From NCBI RefSeq assembly GCF_932294415.1, contig NC_065542.1:2063501-2127500 (forward strand): DNA of 64,000 bases. Direction: 5' to 3'. Under the pieces are notes generated by a model, which saw only the letters and a program-made list of their open reading frames with translations, had not been told where the DNA came from and ran no database searches. Every line of letters begins with the position of its first letter. Position 1 is the first letter of the stretch. Below are positions 26,653 to 47,732 of the stretch, one piece after another. A program made the translations under genes and the position numbers. The DNA comes from Quercus robur (taxonomy: Eukaryota > Streptophyta > Magnoliopsida > Fagales > Fagaceae).

Positions 26653-27642
26653 TTTCTTCTTCTTCTTTCTTCTCCGATGAAAGCTCTTAACTGAACAATT
26701 TATTTCATATTCGTTTCATCAGTTTACTCTCAACGGAAGCGTCGTCGTTTTGGGGATTTTTTTTATAAGGTAAAGTGAGTCAGAAGTTTTAAATTGTTAT
26801 GACGAGTGACGACTCTGTTGTTACAATAAATTTTTTTCTTTTTTTAAGTTTATCAATTTACTATTTTTGAAACTAAATTGATTAATTTGTTACATTCCTA
26901 AATTATATGGACAGAATGTAATTTTATAAAAGAAAAAAAAATTATTTGAATTTTTAGAGATGTAAAAGTTGGAAGACAAAATATTATAATCCCATAAGAG
27001 AATGAATGAGGAAAATGTAACTAATAGTAAGAATTTGAAAAGAATTTATTTGACCTTTGGCTCTTTATTTGTTTATTTGAAGTCTTCTTTTTATTTTATT
27101 TGGAGGGTTTTCTACTTAATACCATTCTTCTTCAAATTGAGGCTATATTTATCGGTCATTGTTTCTATTTATTATATTTGATCACTAATGAATGGCAACT
27201 CTACCTATATTTGTGCTTAATGTCATATATTTAGTCCATGGCCAGCTCCAAGCTCGAATAAAGAAGAAGGGTTGCAGTAGGTTGACAGTCAACATAAAAT
27301 TTAATCAGTCTTATGATCACTAACTCACTCTGTTTATATTTGTGCCTAGTGTCTTTTTTTTTCTTTTTTTCTGCTAGTCCCAAAGACCCAAACCCAGACA
27401 CAGGATGAATGTTCCAACAAGTTGACAGCCAATATAAAATTTAATAACTTTTCATGAATGGATCTTATTAAAATAGAAAAGTTGTTATATGTTTGGTCAC
27501 TAACAGGTAAACAATTTGTTATGTAAAATTGAAAGTCCAAAAATGCAGTAACATATTAGATGATTACATCTCAATCAGGCTTGTACTTCTACACCCTTTA
27601 ATTAAATTACAATCTCATGATGAAAAATAGTTGCCAATAGAA
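26653..27642. other. TFCE promoter side and 3' flank of the glucosylceramidase gene
   Basis: The TFCE leader and promoter occupy the first few hundred bases (a block with CGTCGTCGTTTTGGGG lies near 26740). I see no convincing TATA box. The phrases TGATCACTAA, TATATTTGTGC and GTTGACAG..AATATAAAATTTAAT recur twice between 27180 and 27450, a diverged duplication of about 140 bp. No gene is seen. Confidence 0.55.
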
Positions 27643-36576
<8,934 letters not shown>

Positions 36577-37569
36577 CTTGGCTAAGGAAAAAAAAAAAGA
36601 GGCAGAATATGAGTTGCCATAGCAATCTAACAATTCAGATATAGAAGTACATCAACAAATCATTATAGGCATGACCCTTGATCTGACCTCCCAAATGGAA
36701 CATGATATCTGTCATATGACATCATGCCTAAAACAGCAATAACAAAGATATACCCAAAACCAACATTGAATATGACATCATCTTCCAACCATCAAAGACG
36801 ATTCCTCTCCATTTTAAATGGTTTAATATTTTAAATGACATGATACTCTGTACACAATTAGATCAAAATAAAAAAATCCTAACCATGAAATTGACTCTCT
36901 CTCCAATTCCAGTGGAATGGAGAGGATACTGTTCCCTCACACCCCCCCTCATAATATATACAGGAAACTGGGTTTAAGTACAAAATAAGAGTGGATCACG
37001 TACTTTGAAACTTCCTTGAATTGATCTTGTAATTCAAAGTGTTTCCTAGAATAAAACACAGTCCTCAACTCTAATCCTTTTTCTTCTCACTAAAGCTGCG
37101 TATGAGTATATATGTCAACCTGTAAAAATCATCATAAACCATTGTTCACTGAAACAGAGGAAAGTTTTGCCAAACAGTCTATCCAAGAATTACTTTCTGT
37201 AGAAACAAACATTAATCATTAATGTGACTCAATGTCTCTCATCAAGCTTCAATTTTTCATGTTGTGCGAAGGCAATACAAACCCAGATTCTATAATAGCC
37301 TTAATGCATTGATGTGAGTCAGTATCTCCTTTCAAAAAAAGATTTTTCTTCATCAGGTTCACAAATAAAGACATTTGAAAGGCTTAAACTTTAATGGGTA
37401 TCCTAATTTTAAGGATTTTCATTAAAAAAACAACAACAATAAAAGCAACAACAAAAGAATTATTAATTAAGACAAGATTATTAAACCAAGTTCTGAAAAT
37501 GAGAAAAGTCTAACCTGGAAGAGTGAAACTAACTCCTTTGGCAAAGACAGAGAGAGGCTCTAATTTATA
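36577..37569 (-). promoter_or_regulatory. Leader intron, leader exon and TATA box of the glucosylceramidase gene
   Basis: Five bases of leader (36577-36581) follow a strong acceptor, a pyrimidine tract ending CCTTAG. The matching donor TTCCAG/GTTAGA ends a non-coding exon at 37515-37516. A TATA box CTATAAAT lies on the minus strand at 37562-37569, about 30 nt ahead of a transcription start near 37535. The leader intron is therefore about 930 bp. A leader intron of this size can raise expression in plants, but that is inference. Confidence 0.65.
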
Positions 37570-37992
37570 GATATCTCTGTGGTTTGAAAGCTAAGAATAA
37601 AATGGTGAAGGTTGTTGAATGTTGAAAGTTCTGTTAGAATAAAAAGATAGTCACGTAGAATTGGCTCATTTTGCATATAAAAAAGTTTTACTTAAAAATA
37701 AATAAATAATGATAGTTTCCTTATTTTTAAAGCATTCGGTTTGAAAGGAATCAATAGAAGAAAATATTTGAATCCAATTAGATTTGATTTAATTTAATCT
37801 AAATTTAGTTGTTTAAGAATGAAAGGAACTATTTCGATTTCATCAAAGTTGGAGAATTAAAGAATTTATCTTACCGAGGAGGCTAATTATAGAAAGATTA
37901 ATTGATATGACCCAAAGGTCAAAAAAACTCAATAATCATTATAGGATAAAAATAGAATAACCACCTATTTTGTGTTATGTGTATTACATAGC

Positions 37993-38073
37993 AGGTACAA
38001 TCAAATAGGAAAATTCTTTATGCAAAAATTTCAGGTACAATCAAATAGGAAAATTCTTTATGCAAAAATTTCA
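37993..38073. repeat. Perfect tandem duplication, ~41-bp unit
   Basis: Two identical neighbouring units starting AGGTACAATCAAATAGGAAA and ending CAAAAATTTC. Copy B of the surrounding duplication has no such doubling, so this event came later. Confidence 0.9.
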
Positions 38074-38346
38074 GTCTATTTTAATATAAGAAATTTTTTT
38101 TTTTTTTTTTTACTCAGTTTTCAAAATATAGCTATTTATTTTACACTATATTTTATTAAAATATTATTTTTTTAATTTTTTTAATTGTTTATATTTTTTC
38201 ACACATAATAATTATAATTCACTCTCTTCTTTCAGTCTCTATTATAAGAAAATAAAAATTTATTTATTTATTTTTCTCCACACACCGCAGTCATCATTTA
38301 ATCTCTTTCTTCATCATACACGTGTAAAGAAATAATAAAATACTAA

Positions 38347-38570
38347 GAGTCTGTTTGGAAACAGCTTATTTAGCTAAAACTAAAAAAATTTTACTAAAAA
38401 TATTATAGATAAAGCTAAAATGTAGCTAAAATAGTATAATAAGACTCATAAATAGTACCAAAAAATGCAATAGAACTCATAAATAGTAATAAAAATAAGC
38501 TAAATAGTAATAAAAATAAGCTAAATAACAATAATAAAAGTTGACTTTTTAAGCCAATGTCAAACGCAAC
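38347..38570. mobile_element. MITE (probably hAT-like) in duplication copy A
   Basis: Starts GAGTCTGTTTGGAAACAGC and ends TGTCAAACGCAAC, the terminal style of a common plant MITE group. It is flanked by CTAA on both sides. Copy B has the uninterrupted empty site, where AAATAATAAAA continues into CTAAATACAAAATTAAT, so the insertion followed the duplication. Length about 224 bp. Confidence 0.65.
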
Positions 38571-39364
38571 CTAAATACAAAATTAATTGTATCTGACACC
38601 TATATATTTTTACACAATATGACCTCATCATGATGGATTTTAAGTTTTAATCGGCTAAAATGTGGTGGTTTAGAGCGGTGAAAATGATTGATTTTATAAT
38701 AATTTAATCAAGTTGTCTTGAAAGTAACGTAAATATAAAAAAGAGTGGGAGCTTTTCAAAAAAAAAAAAAAAAGAGTGGGAGAAAAAAATCGTGTTAGTT
38801 AAGATTCTCTCATGGTCCCATTGGATTCTTAAAAAAATAAATAAATAAATAAAGGTAATAAAATTTTATTTGATACAAATTATTTTAATACATACAAGAT
38901 ATGATGAAAATATATTGTGCAACTCTTAAACTAGGTTGGTATTTTAATCTGATGATAAAAAATAATCATGATGAAGTAAACAATATATATATATATATAT
39001 TAAAATTACATTATATCTATTAAAAACTCTTGTATTGAGTTGAGCCGTATTCAAAGCACGCATGGTATGTAAGACTCATATTTAATTATTAACACAAAAA
39101 AATATGAAAAATTATTATAATAATTTAAAATGAATGATGAGACTTCTTTTGAAATTTGATAACAATTTTGATAATTGATTTTAATTAGAACTATAATTAT
39201 TCAGAATTACAAAATATTTAAGTTTTGGTTAGAGTAATAATTTGACACAGCTACAATTTATAGGAGCCATTTTTTTTTTTTTGGAGAAAATTAATCCATT
39301 TGTTTTGTTGCTAGGTTTTAGACAAATATAAATTCTTTAAAATATGGGTACTCTTCTCGCAAAG

Positions 39365-39749
39365 TGATGCAACTATAATTTTTAATACCCAATTTTTGTT
39401 ATATCATATATGGTTTGATACAATTTATATTTTAGCTATTTGAAAATGAGGTTATATAAATATATAACTTAAAAATAAATAAATAAAAACAATAACCTGT
39501 TTGGTACATGTGTTTAAATACATATTTTCAGTTTTTAAACAACATTACACATATTTTTATACACCATTTTACCCAATTGTATTTTAAAAAAAAAAAAAAA
39601 ACTAAAAATTATTATTTAATCACACATACTGAACGGCCTAATTATTGTAGTTTGAAAAACGGTTGTGACAAACAAGCACACCTAGTAGGTAGAGTGCGGC
39701 TGCTCATCATGATACGTGTCGTGGACCATGTGTAATCTGTGTCTTCATG
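39365..39749. other. Spacer between the duplication copies
   Basis: AT-rich spacer of about 385 bp. A short open frame at 39508-39735 has no recognisable features and is not called. Confidence 0.5.
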
Positions 39750-40004
39750 AAAAACTACTCCTTTGGCACAGAAACAGAGGCTCTGTACTGTGGCCTGTGG
39801 GGTTGAAAGCTGGGAATAAAATGAAGAAGGTGGTTTCCCTTCAATAATATTTCCCTTTTAAGCCAATAAAAAAAAAATGGAGAAGGTAGTTTCCCTTCAA
39901 TAAATGTTGAAAGTTCTGCTCTTATAAAAAAAAAAAAAAATCACATAGAATTGGCATATTTTGCATATAAAAAAGCTTTATTTAAAAAATTGATTAAAAC
40001 TTTT

Positions 40005-40420
40005 TTTTTTAAACAAAAGTTTAGTTACAAAATTAGTTGTAACTTAAAATTATAACTTTACTCAATAAAATAAATATTACTATATATTTTAAAAATTCAA
40101 CTGTTGAATTATATATTTTTTACGCTCATAATACATATGTTAAATTTTGTATTAATGGGATATTATTTACTATATGATCTATAAGCTTATATTTTATGCA
40201 TAATTTTAAATTACAAAAACTTGCAACTTAAACAATTTATTGATAACATAGCTATTAATCTTTAATTTTCTAGAAATTTTACAAGATGGAGGATATAAGT
40301 AAAACGTGTAATCCAACGGTAGATTTGTTAAAATTCACCTTTAATGAAAATATATTGAGTAAGATTGTAACCTAAGGCTATAACCAATTTTGCAATTAAA
40401 CTTTGTCTTTTTCTTTTTCT
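40005..40420 (+). repeat. Dispersed AT-rich repeat, copy 1
   Basis: Shares long blocks with 44595-44830 (same strand) and with 58005-58235 (opposite strand), for example a TTTTATGCATAATTTTAAA block and a TTGATAACATAGCTATTAAT-like block. It ends near AACCAATTTTGCAATTAAAC. Class not determined; it sits only in copy B of the duplication. Confidence 0.6.
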
Positions 40421-40479
40421 TTTTTTAGAGCATTTCATTGGCTTTTGCAAAAATTCCATTCTATTTTAGTATAATAATT

Positions 40480-40632
40480 TACTTTTTATATTCAATTTTC
40501 AAAACATTATTATCTATTTTATACTATATATTTCATTAAAATGTAAAGCTTTCTTTTTATTTTACTATAATAACCTATTTTTATATTCAATTTTCAAAAC
40601 ATTATTATCTATTTTATACTAAATTTCATTAA
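40480..40632. repeat. Tandem duplication, ~75-bp unit
   Basis: The block TATTCAATTTTCAAAACATT followed by ATTATCTATTTTATACTA occurs twice in a row inside duplication copy B. Confidence 0.8.
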
Positions 40633-41515
40633 AATATTAAACTTTCTTAATTTTTTTTAGTTGTTTTTCTTTTTTCATACACAACAATCATCATTCACTT
40701 TTTTTTTTATCATCAATATGTATAAAGAAATAATAAAAAAAAAAACTAAATACAAAATTAATGGTATCAGTGTAATGTAACAATTAACAATCATATATTT
40801 TTTTTACAACTCTGTATAAACAGATGTGAGTGAATTTTAAGTTTAGCATGCTAAAATGCGGTGCTCTAATAAAGTGATGAAAATGATTGGTTTTATAATT
40901 CTTTGGTCAAATTGTCTTGTAAGTAACATCAAAATAAAAGGAATGGGAGCGAAAAAAAAAAAAAAAAAAAAAAAAAAGCGTTTGTTAAGATTCTCTCATG
41001 GTCCTGGTCCCATTGGATTTTTAAAATAAATGAAAAATAAAGGTAATAGAATTTTATTTGAAACAAATTATATTAATTATTTTAAAATGTTGGAAATATG
41101 GTGAAAACACATTGTATAACTCTTATAATAAGTTGGTGATTTGGCCTAATGACATAGAACAATTATCATAAAGTGGATGGTATATGTTATATTTATATCA
41201 TATTTATTAAAAACTCTTATATTGAGCTGTATAGAGCACGCATGGTATGCAAGACTCATATTTAATCAATAAAAAAAAAAGTATAAAAGTTGATTAAAAT
41301 AATTTAAAAAGATTGATGAGACTTCTTTGGAAATTTCATAACAATTTTGATAATTGATTTTATTAGAACTACAATTATTCTAAAATTTTAAATATTTAAG
41401 TTTTGGTTAGAGTAATTATTTGAATTTCTTAAAACTTAGTGAAAACCGAGTTTTCACTTGACACAACTACAACTACAACTTTTAGGAGCCATATTAATCA
41501 ATTTGGGTTTTTTTT

Positions 41516-41539
41516 GGGGGGGGGGGGGGGGGGGGGGGG
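41516..41539. repeat. Poly(G) run, 24 G
   Basis: An uninterrupted run of 24 G after a short T run. It replaces a T-rich run at the same place in duplication copy A. Confidence 0.9.
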
Positions 41540-41575
41540 AATTAATTCTTTAAAATATAGATACACCTGACACAA

Positions 41576-42234
41576 AGAGAGGGTGACTATATCGTAAATA
41601 ATTTACTTTACCCCTTATATCGTAAATAATAAGGGGTTGGACTGAATAGCGGGTTGAGATATTTTTAACCCATCACAATCTTACCCACCTGCCTATATAT
41701 ATATATATATATACACATACATACACTTTTTTCATGTCAAAAAACTCTATCTTACATATGCACCTATTTGATTTTTCTCATCTTTTTCTTTTTCTTTTTC
41801 TTTTTCACATTTCTCTTCCCTAATAGACTCCAACGGCTCACTCAAAGCTTTTGTTGTCATTCTTACTCTATGTACACCTCTAATTTTGCATTCTGAAATG
41901 TTTTTCATTTTTAGTGTGATAAAATTTCAGTCATTCTAATAAAAATTATGTAGTATTTGTAATTGTTTTTAATAAAAATTGCAAATCTTTTTTTTATTTG
42001 AGAGAGTAAACAATTATCCAATTTAATTTAAATAATTTCATCTAGTCAATTGAAATTGGCAACCCGCCCAACCCACTCAACCTGCTAAGTTGAAACCATT
42101 AAGATTTTCAACCGACCCACCGGATTTATAGATTGGTGGGTTGGCAGCAGATTGGAATTTTTTCAACTTGTCATTAGCGGGTTGGTTAAAAATATTGCTC
42201 TCTACCCGCCCAATTTGACCCATGCACACTCTCT
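41576..42234. mobile_element. MITE with AGAGAG..TG ends, probably hAT-like
   Basis: The left end AGAGAGGGTGACTAT and the right end, reverse-complemented AGAGAGTGTGCATGGG, form short imperfect terminal inverted repeats. Inside are repeated forms of GGGTTGG and AACCCGCCCAACCC in both orientations. Length about 659 bp. No clear target duplication was identified. Confidence 0.45.
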
Positions 42235-44479
42235 AACTAAAAGTGGGTGAAAGTACTTTATTATAGAAAAAAATGACACTTAAAAGATTGTACAAAAGAA
42301 ATAAACTACCAAAAAAAAACCCTTATAAACCAAGGAGTCATTAATTTAAATTTCTCTTCTTTCGTTGGACGAAACTGAAATATCTTGCTAGTTTTCTTGT
42401 TATTTATTTTGGTTACCAAAAGGTCCAAAACTCTTCACACACACACACGACCAAAAAAAGAAAAGAAAAAAGAATTGACTCTTCATTTTATATTGATTGA
42501 CTGTAACTTTCCAGATTCTAATTTGGAACCGGTCCAGAAGTTGATTAATAAGCTTCCACATGAGCAGAAGTCATATATGTATATATATACACACACATAA
42601 AGCCTAGATATATAAGTCTGCATATAATGTTGTACAAGTCATGAGTCATGACATAGTCATTTTCAGCAAAGCCCCAAGAGAGGAATTTCAATATCCATGG
42701 TTTGCGCAGTTTCATTATTTATTGATCAAACATATCTCCATTTGGACCGCCCTGATGTTTCTATAGGCTATGGCATTTTAAATGGGATGTTTCTGAGTAG
42801 ACAGGACAGCCACGGGCCCACAGGGGCTAACCAGAAACTTCTATTTAGTTAGGTTTTTATTTTATTTTATTTTTTTTTATGGATGCTTTATTGTAATGAA
42901 CAATTGTAGGCTATGATAAGGAACTTTTTATGAGATTTTGGTTGGATGAAAGATTGCAATGGGTATCTATATGTTTTCACGAGAGTCTCACACCATTCAT
43001 TATATATTGTAAAAGAGACATAACAAATTACTGATAAAATAATAAATTTAATTATTTAATTTGTCGTATTTGTATTAGTAATACAAAGTTAAATGGAAAT
43101 TGTTTACAAAATAATTGAAGATTTTATCAAATCGCAATACGTCGATATATATAAAGATTTATTGTAAAGAGAGGCCCAGGGCTCAAAGAGGGCAAAGACA
43201 ACAATGAGATAATCGACTTATCAATATCCTTAAAAAAAAACCCACCAAGGAATGGAAGAGATAGGAAGGGTTCTCCAAGATGAAGAAAAAGAAACCCAAT
43301 CTGCTGAAAGATGAACAATCTCTTTAGATGATTTGTAATAAAATTTGTAATTTGCAACTAAGAAACAAGGAAAGAGGTTGCAAATGTCAAATAAGATGGG
43401 GGAGATTTCTCGTGGAGGATCAAAATTAGAGCAAATAATAGAATCCATGACCATAGCATCACCCTCCAAAAAACAAACATCACCTCTAGCTCTAGTTTGT
43501 TTTCATAATGCATATGATTATTATGCGATCTGTTTTATATACTGCTTGCAATTTAAATACTAAATATGCTCTTTGAATGTTACAAGATGGTATAACATAT
43601 CTTTGATCAACTATTACAAGCATTTATGATTTGAATAGTATGGTTGAGTGTAATGAGATGATATCTCACGGTCTCATAAGACCATTCTTTCACACAAGGG
43701 GCCACAAATCTTAGTCCATCTCATAAGTCGGAGAGAAATTCCAAAGATGTGGCCTACATAAATGCCTGATTGCATGACTAGTCCGGGCCGTAAATCTAGA
43801 CTAGACAAAAGTTTGTTTTATTTCATTGTGTGGTCGAAAACAAAACTGTTACAATTAGTATTTCTCCTATATGTTATTGTGCGAAGGAAGCAACCTCAAG
43901 TAATTTTATTGAAATAGACTACACATCCATCATGGCTTTTCAATGCTACTTTTGCTGTCAAAAGTTGTAAGAGATTCCAATACATCCATCATGGCTTAGA
44001 AGGTAAGGTCAGCTTGTATAGGTGTATACAAGGAACCTTTTCCTATTGTCATAAACAATCTTATCTTAAATTGAACTGACTTAGCCAGAAAATTGTCCTT
44101 AGTGCTTAATATGATTATTTATTTATTTATGAAAGCTTAATATGATTATTAGATGAGATGAGTAGGTATTCTTTTTAGTATATACAATTCGGAATATGTA
44201 TATATAGATATATAAAAGAAGTATTATAAAAATAATTCAAGATAGAATTGAAATACTTTACAACTTAATATATGTAATGCAAATAGTATATCTATTAAAA
44301 TCGATAAACTTGAATTAAGGATGGATAAAAAGATTTAATTTTTTTTATCTCAACTATTATTATTAAAGTACTAGATATGTTAAAAAAACTCATCTCCATC
44401 AAGTGAAAAGACTATTTTTATTTGTTTTTAAAAAGAGAAACAATCATGGAAGGAAAACAAGGAGTATAATCATTCAAAT
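42235..44479. other. Intergenic, no gene recognised
   Basis: AT-rich spacer with short CA and TA microsatellites (42430-42600) and a doubled phrase ACATCCATCATGGCTT (near 43923 and 43982). Overlapping short frames at 43127-43563 on both strands show no known domain. Confidence 0.5.
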
Positions 44480-44830
44480 AACTAGTCGCTAACCCATGTG
44501 ATGCATGAGAAAACTGTTAAATATGATTTTAAAAAATATTTTTATTAATTTGCTTTTGCTATTGACAATATTTTCTATTGTAATAGTTTGAAAATTTATT
44601 ATAGGACAAAGTTTAACATAACTACATATTTTGAAAATCTAATCGTTGATTGGAAGTTCTTTATGTTCTTAACACACATATCAAATTTCATACTAATTGG
44701 ATGTTATTTACTATTAAATCCATAAACTTATTTTTTATGCATAATTTTAAACTATAAAAAACTTGAAATCTAAATATTTGATTGATGATATAGTTATTGA
44801 TCTTTGATTTTCTGAAAATTTAGCTATTAT
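44480..44830 (+). repeat. Dispersed AT-rich repeat, copy 2
   Basis: Starts near AACTAGTCGCTAACCCATGT, a phrase common at the ends of dispersed plant repeats, and continues with blocks shared with 40005-40420, such as TTTTTTATGCATAATTTTAA and TAGTTATTGATCTTTGATTT. Confidence 0.55.
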
Positions 44831-45111
44831 TCATATTTTTGCACTTTCTTGATTCCTATGCACTAAGAAGCTTTCTTTGTTATCCTTAAATTTTCATCAA
44901 TAAAGTTCCATTACTTACCGCACAAAAAACTCAAAGTTTATGAGCATATTCTAACATAAAAAGCAAACCAAAAATTAGCCTTTAAGTTGTGGAAACTCAT
45001 TTACCACAAACTAAAGCATTATATATACTTCTTCATCAAAAAGTCAACCTTTTGTAATACTGTATAAAAGATTCTCAAAGCATTGTCCCAAAAATGCCAA
45101 TTTGATATAAG

Positions 45112-45186
45112 TCTAGCAAATAAAAAATTTGGATATCCTATTGCAGGTCTATCAAATAAAAAATTTGGATATCCTATTGCACTTCT
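45112..45186. repeat. Tandem duplication, ~36-bp unit
   Basis: TCTA(G/T)CAAATAAAAAATTT followed by GGATATCCTATTGCA occurs twice in succession. Confidence 0.9.
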
Positions 45187-45779
45187 ACCAGCCTTACCTA
45201 ATTTTGTAAATTCAAATCTTTGCATAAAGGTTTAATTTATGCCTTTTGATTTCTCAAGAATCTATAAATGCATTCATGTACCAACAATCACTATCACATA
45301 TGCTTTGACACCAAATAGTCTTAATTAATTTGATTTCACTTCTCTACAAATTCAAACTTATATTCACCAAAGACCAAAAAATATTTATATGAAAATCAGC
45401 ATTTATACTACTTTCCATAGATCACAACACTATAACTCTGAATTTTCGAAACTATTTTTTGTCAATAAAACTCAAGCAAAACCTTAGAAACCCAAAAATG
45501 CACAACCTACTAAATGAAACAAAATTGTTCCTGAATCAAATATTATAATATTCTTTTGTTTCTCACCAATTTTGAGCTCCAAAGTATAGACATCACAAGT
45601 ATTTTCTTTTAATGTTAGCTAAAAATAAGAATTATAATGCAATAGTAATTGATATAGTATATTTCTCTAAATATTTAATCACTATTCAATAAATCATATA
45701 TATATATATATATATATATTTTTTAAAAGCTCACTATAACAACATAGAAACATGCAGGGGAAATCTTAGAAAAAGTTTT

Positions 45780-46552
45780 TGTAGGGATAAAGGCCCAGGA
45801 TAATATGTTGGGCCTTGAGCTTTTGTCCGAGGACACTGAATGATCTAAGGAGGGGCAAATAGTCATTTAGGGTCCCAATTTAAAGTCTCATGAATAAGGA
45901 ACGAATGAAAGGTGGCCCGAGAAGGAATTACTCCTCAAATGTGGCATGTGCAGCTCAAATATGTATTCCAGCAAGTAGAATGACCCTCTAAAAAGCTGCA
46001 ATGATAGGAACATGCTTCATGAACATACAAGAAGACAGGAAGCCCAAAAATATCTAGGGGAAAGCTGCTGCCACCGCATTAAATGCATGACATCTACTTT
46101 TCTGGCCGCATTTATGTGGAGAAGACCTCTGAACAGTGTTAACTTGGCTACCACAACTCACAAAAAGCCAGAGAGGGTGTCTGATGAAACAGGTACTCAA
46201 GTGGAGGCTCAGATGATCAATAAGTGTAGAATTAAGATGTCTCAGAGGGAGCTATATAATGTGAGAGACCTTCCCTGAGAGAAGAGGGAGAGGAAAACAA
46301 GACTGTAACAATCTAAATTGTTTTTGTATTTAATTGTGATCAATATATACAAGTGTGACCTCCTCAGACTAAAAGTCTATTGATACCAGAATCTCTTATT
46401 TAGTGTTTGATTGTCATTTAATTCAGCATTAGCCATTGTTCAACTCATTAGAGCCTAGTTCTTTGACTCACTCTCTACAAATTTATCGTATTGGGCTCAT
46501 TGGGCCAATATCCCATACGTTTTGGGCTTTGACTGTAAATCGAGACCCTACA
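45780..46552 (+). mobile_element. Solo LTR, family 1, plus orientation (773 bp)
   Basis: Begins TGTAGGGATAAAGGCCCAGG and ends GAGACCCTACA, giving TG...CA ends with an inverted terminal TGTAGGG/CCCTACA. A TATA box lies inside at 46253-46259. It is flanked by five-base sequences that agree at four positions. No internal region is adjacent, so it is a solo LTR. It is related to 51594-52396 by its ends and by inner blocks. Superfamily is not resolvable from the LTR alone; it looks old. Confidence 0.8.
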
Positions 46553-46667
46553 ATTTTATTGATAAACAATAGAAAAAAGTTTATTGATAATAAACGTGTC
46601 TTACAGGGTATTGCTAAGAATGGGAGGAAGTTCCTAAAAGTTCAAATAGCGTATAAAACATTATGAA

Positions 46668-47732
46668 TGTTTAGACCCCCAATTGACAAATTACCAATTC
46701 AAGCTTAATATCAAACAATTAATGTGCGGAATATGAGTATAAGCTTAATACAGAATTGATAAACAATCTAAATCAAATAAAATCACATCCACAACAGAAA
46801 TTAAATGGCAAAGATCAAAGGAAGAGAGATACAAATACAAGGATAACACAACAATGTGTTATTGAAGAGGAAACTGAAACTCTCGACGTAAAACCTCTCC
46901 GCCGCCCTCCAAGCGATAAATAATCCACTAAAAAATGTAGTTGGGATACATGAACAGCAGAAGACCCTCCAAGCCTAATCTACCTAGTGTACCTAAACCC
47001 TCCAAACTCTTACTCCAACGAGGTTACGCTGAACCTATTTCTTCTTTAGCTTACCGGATTCCGCTATAAACCATAGCATCAACCAATATGAAATTGGCCC
47101 CTTCCTAACTGCTTCCCAAACACCAAATGGCCTTCTCACAGATATGGGTATGGTGAGAAAAGTTTTGGCTAATGAACCTCTCAAGGATGTAACAATGGAG
47201 AGGGTGAGAGTAAAGGAATTTGAAGAGTCTCTTTGTGAAGATTGTGGATAAGTTAATATTGTTTTTCTCTAAGATTTCTCTCTCAAAATCCTCTCTAGAA
47301 GCTCTCTACATTTCGTGGGTATAAGTGGTATATATACTAGGGTGAGAGTGGAATGCAAAGAGTCAGTTTTTCAAAACAGAGCTGGCTGGCGGCTTGGTCT
47401 CGCGACTTGACTGAGCCGCGAGTTCAAGCCGCGAGGTAACTGAATGGTCAGTCTGTACTTTTTGTCCTGTAGTGCTCCAACTGGCATAACGCTTCAACTT
47501 TTGGCATGCTTGGCACGTGTGCAACTTTTGGCGGCTTGCAAGCCACGAGCCATCCGCGAGATCCAATCATGAGTCCTTGCTTCTTTGCACAATCTTGAGC
47601 ATTTCTTCACACTCTCTCACACACTACCTTTACATGATTCTCACCTAAATACAGGGTTACTAATTGCTAAAATATAAGCAAATTTGGTACGGAATAAAGC
47701 CAACAAGATGGTTGATAAAATTCAACCTTACA
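46668..47732 (-). mobile_element. LTR-like block, family 2, minus orientation
   Basis: On the minus strand it begins TGTAAGGTTGAATTTTATC and ends GGGGGTCTAAACA, giving TGT...ACA ends. It has a TATA-like TAGTATATATACC (near 47326-47340) and a moderately GC-rich part around 47380-47560 that stands out from the AT-rich surroundings. No matching target duplication and no adjacent internal region were found, so this is a likely solo LTR or a remnant of one. Confidence 0.5.

Larger units (their letters stand above)
37527..39364. repeat. Segmental direct duplication, copy A
   Basis: Copy A starts in the leader exon and promoter of the glucosylceramidase gene. It matches 39750-41575 in order and orientation: CTCCTTTGGCA, GTTGAAAGTTCTG, TTGCATATAAAAAAG, GATGAAAATGATTG-like blocks, TTCTCTCATGGTCC, GCACGCATGGTATG, GATGAGACTTCTTT, ATTTAAGTTTTGGTTAGAGT and ATTCTTTAAAATAT. 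Identity is moderate with many indels, so the duplication is not recent. It contains a MITE absent from copy B. Confidence 0.85.
39750..41575. repeat. Segmental direct duplication, copy B
   Basis: Partner of 37527-39364. Its left end matches the leader exon of the glucosylceramidase gene (CTACTCCTTTGGCACAGA), but the segment matching the TATA box reads differently and has no TATA element. It contains an insertion at about 40000-40420 that copy A lacks, and a 37-bp insertion near 41425 that includes the hairpin AGTGAAAAC/GTTTTCACT. Its right end abuts a MITE at 41576. Confidence 0.85.

Noticed and set aside
43127-43563. Three overlapping frames on both strands
   Set aside because: No known domain, no convincing promoter or splice structure; not enough to call a gene.
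46012-46278. 88-codon open frame in the first solo LTR
   Set aside because: Lies within an LTR, with related sequence in the other solo LTR; no protein function is indicated.
47363-47566. 67-codon minus-strand frame
   Set aside because: Falls in the GC-rich part of the LTR-like block; no domain.
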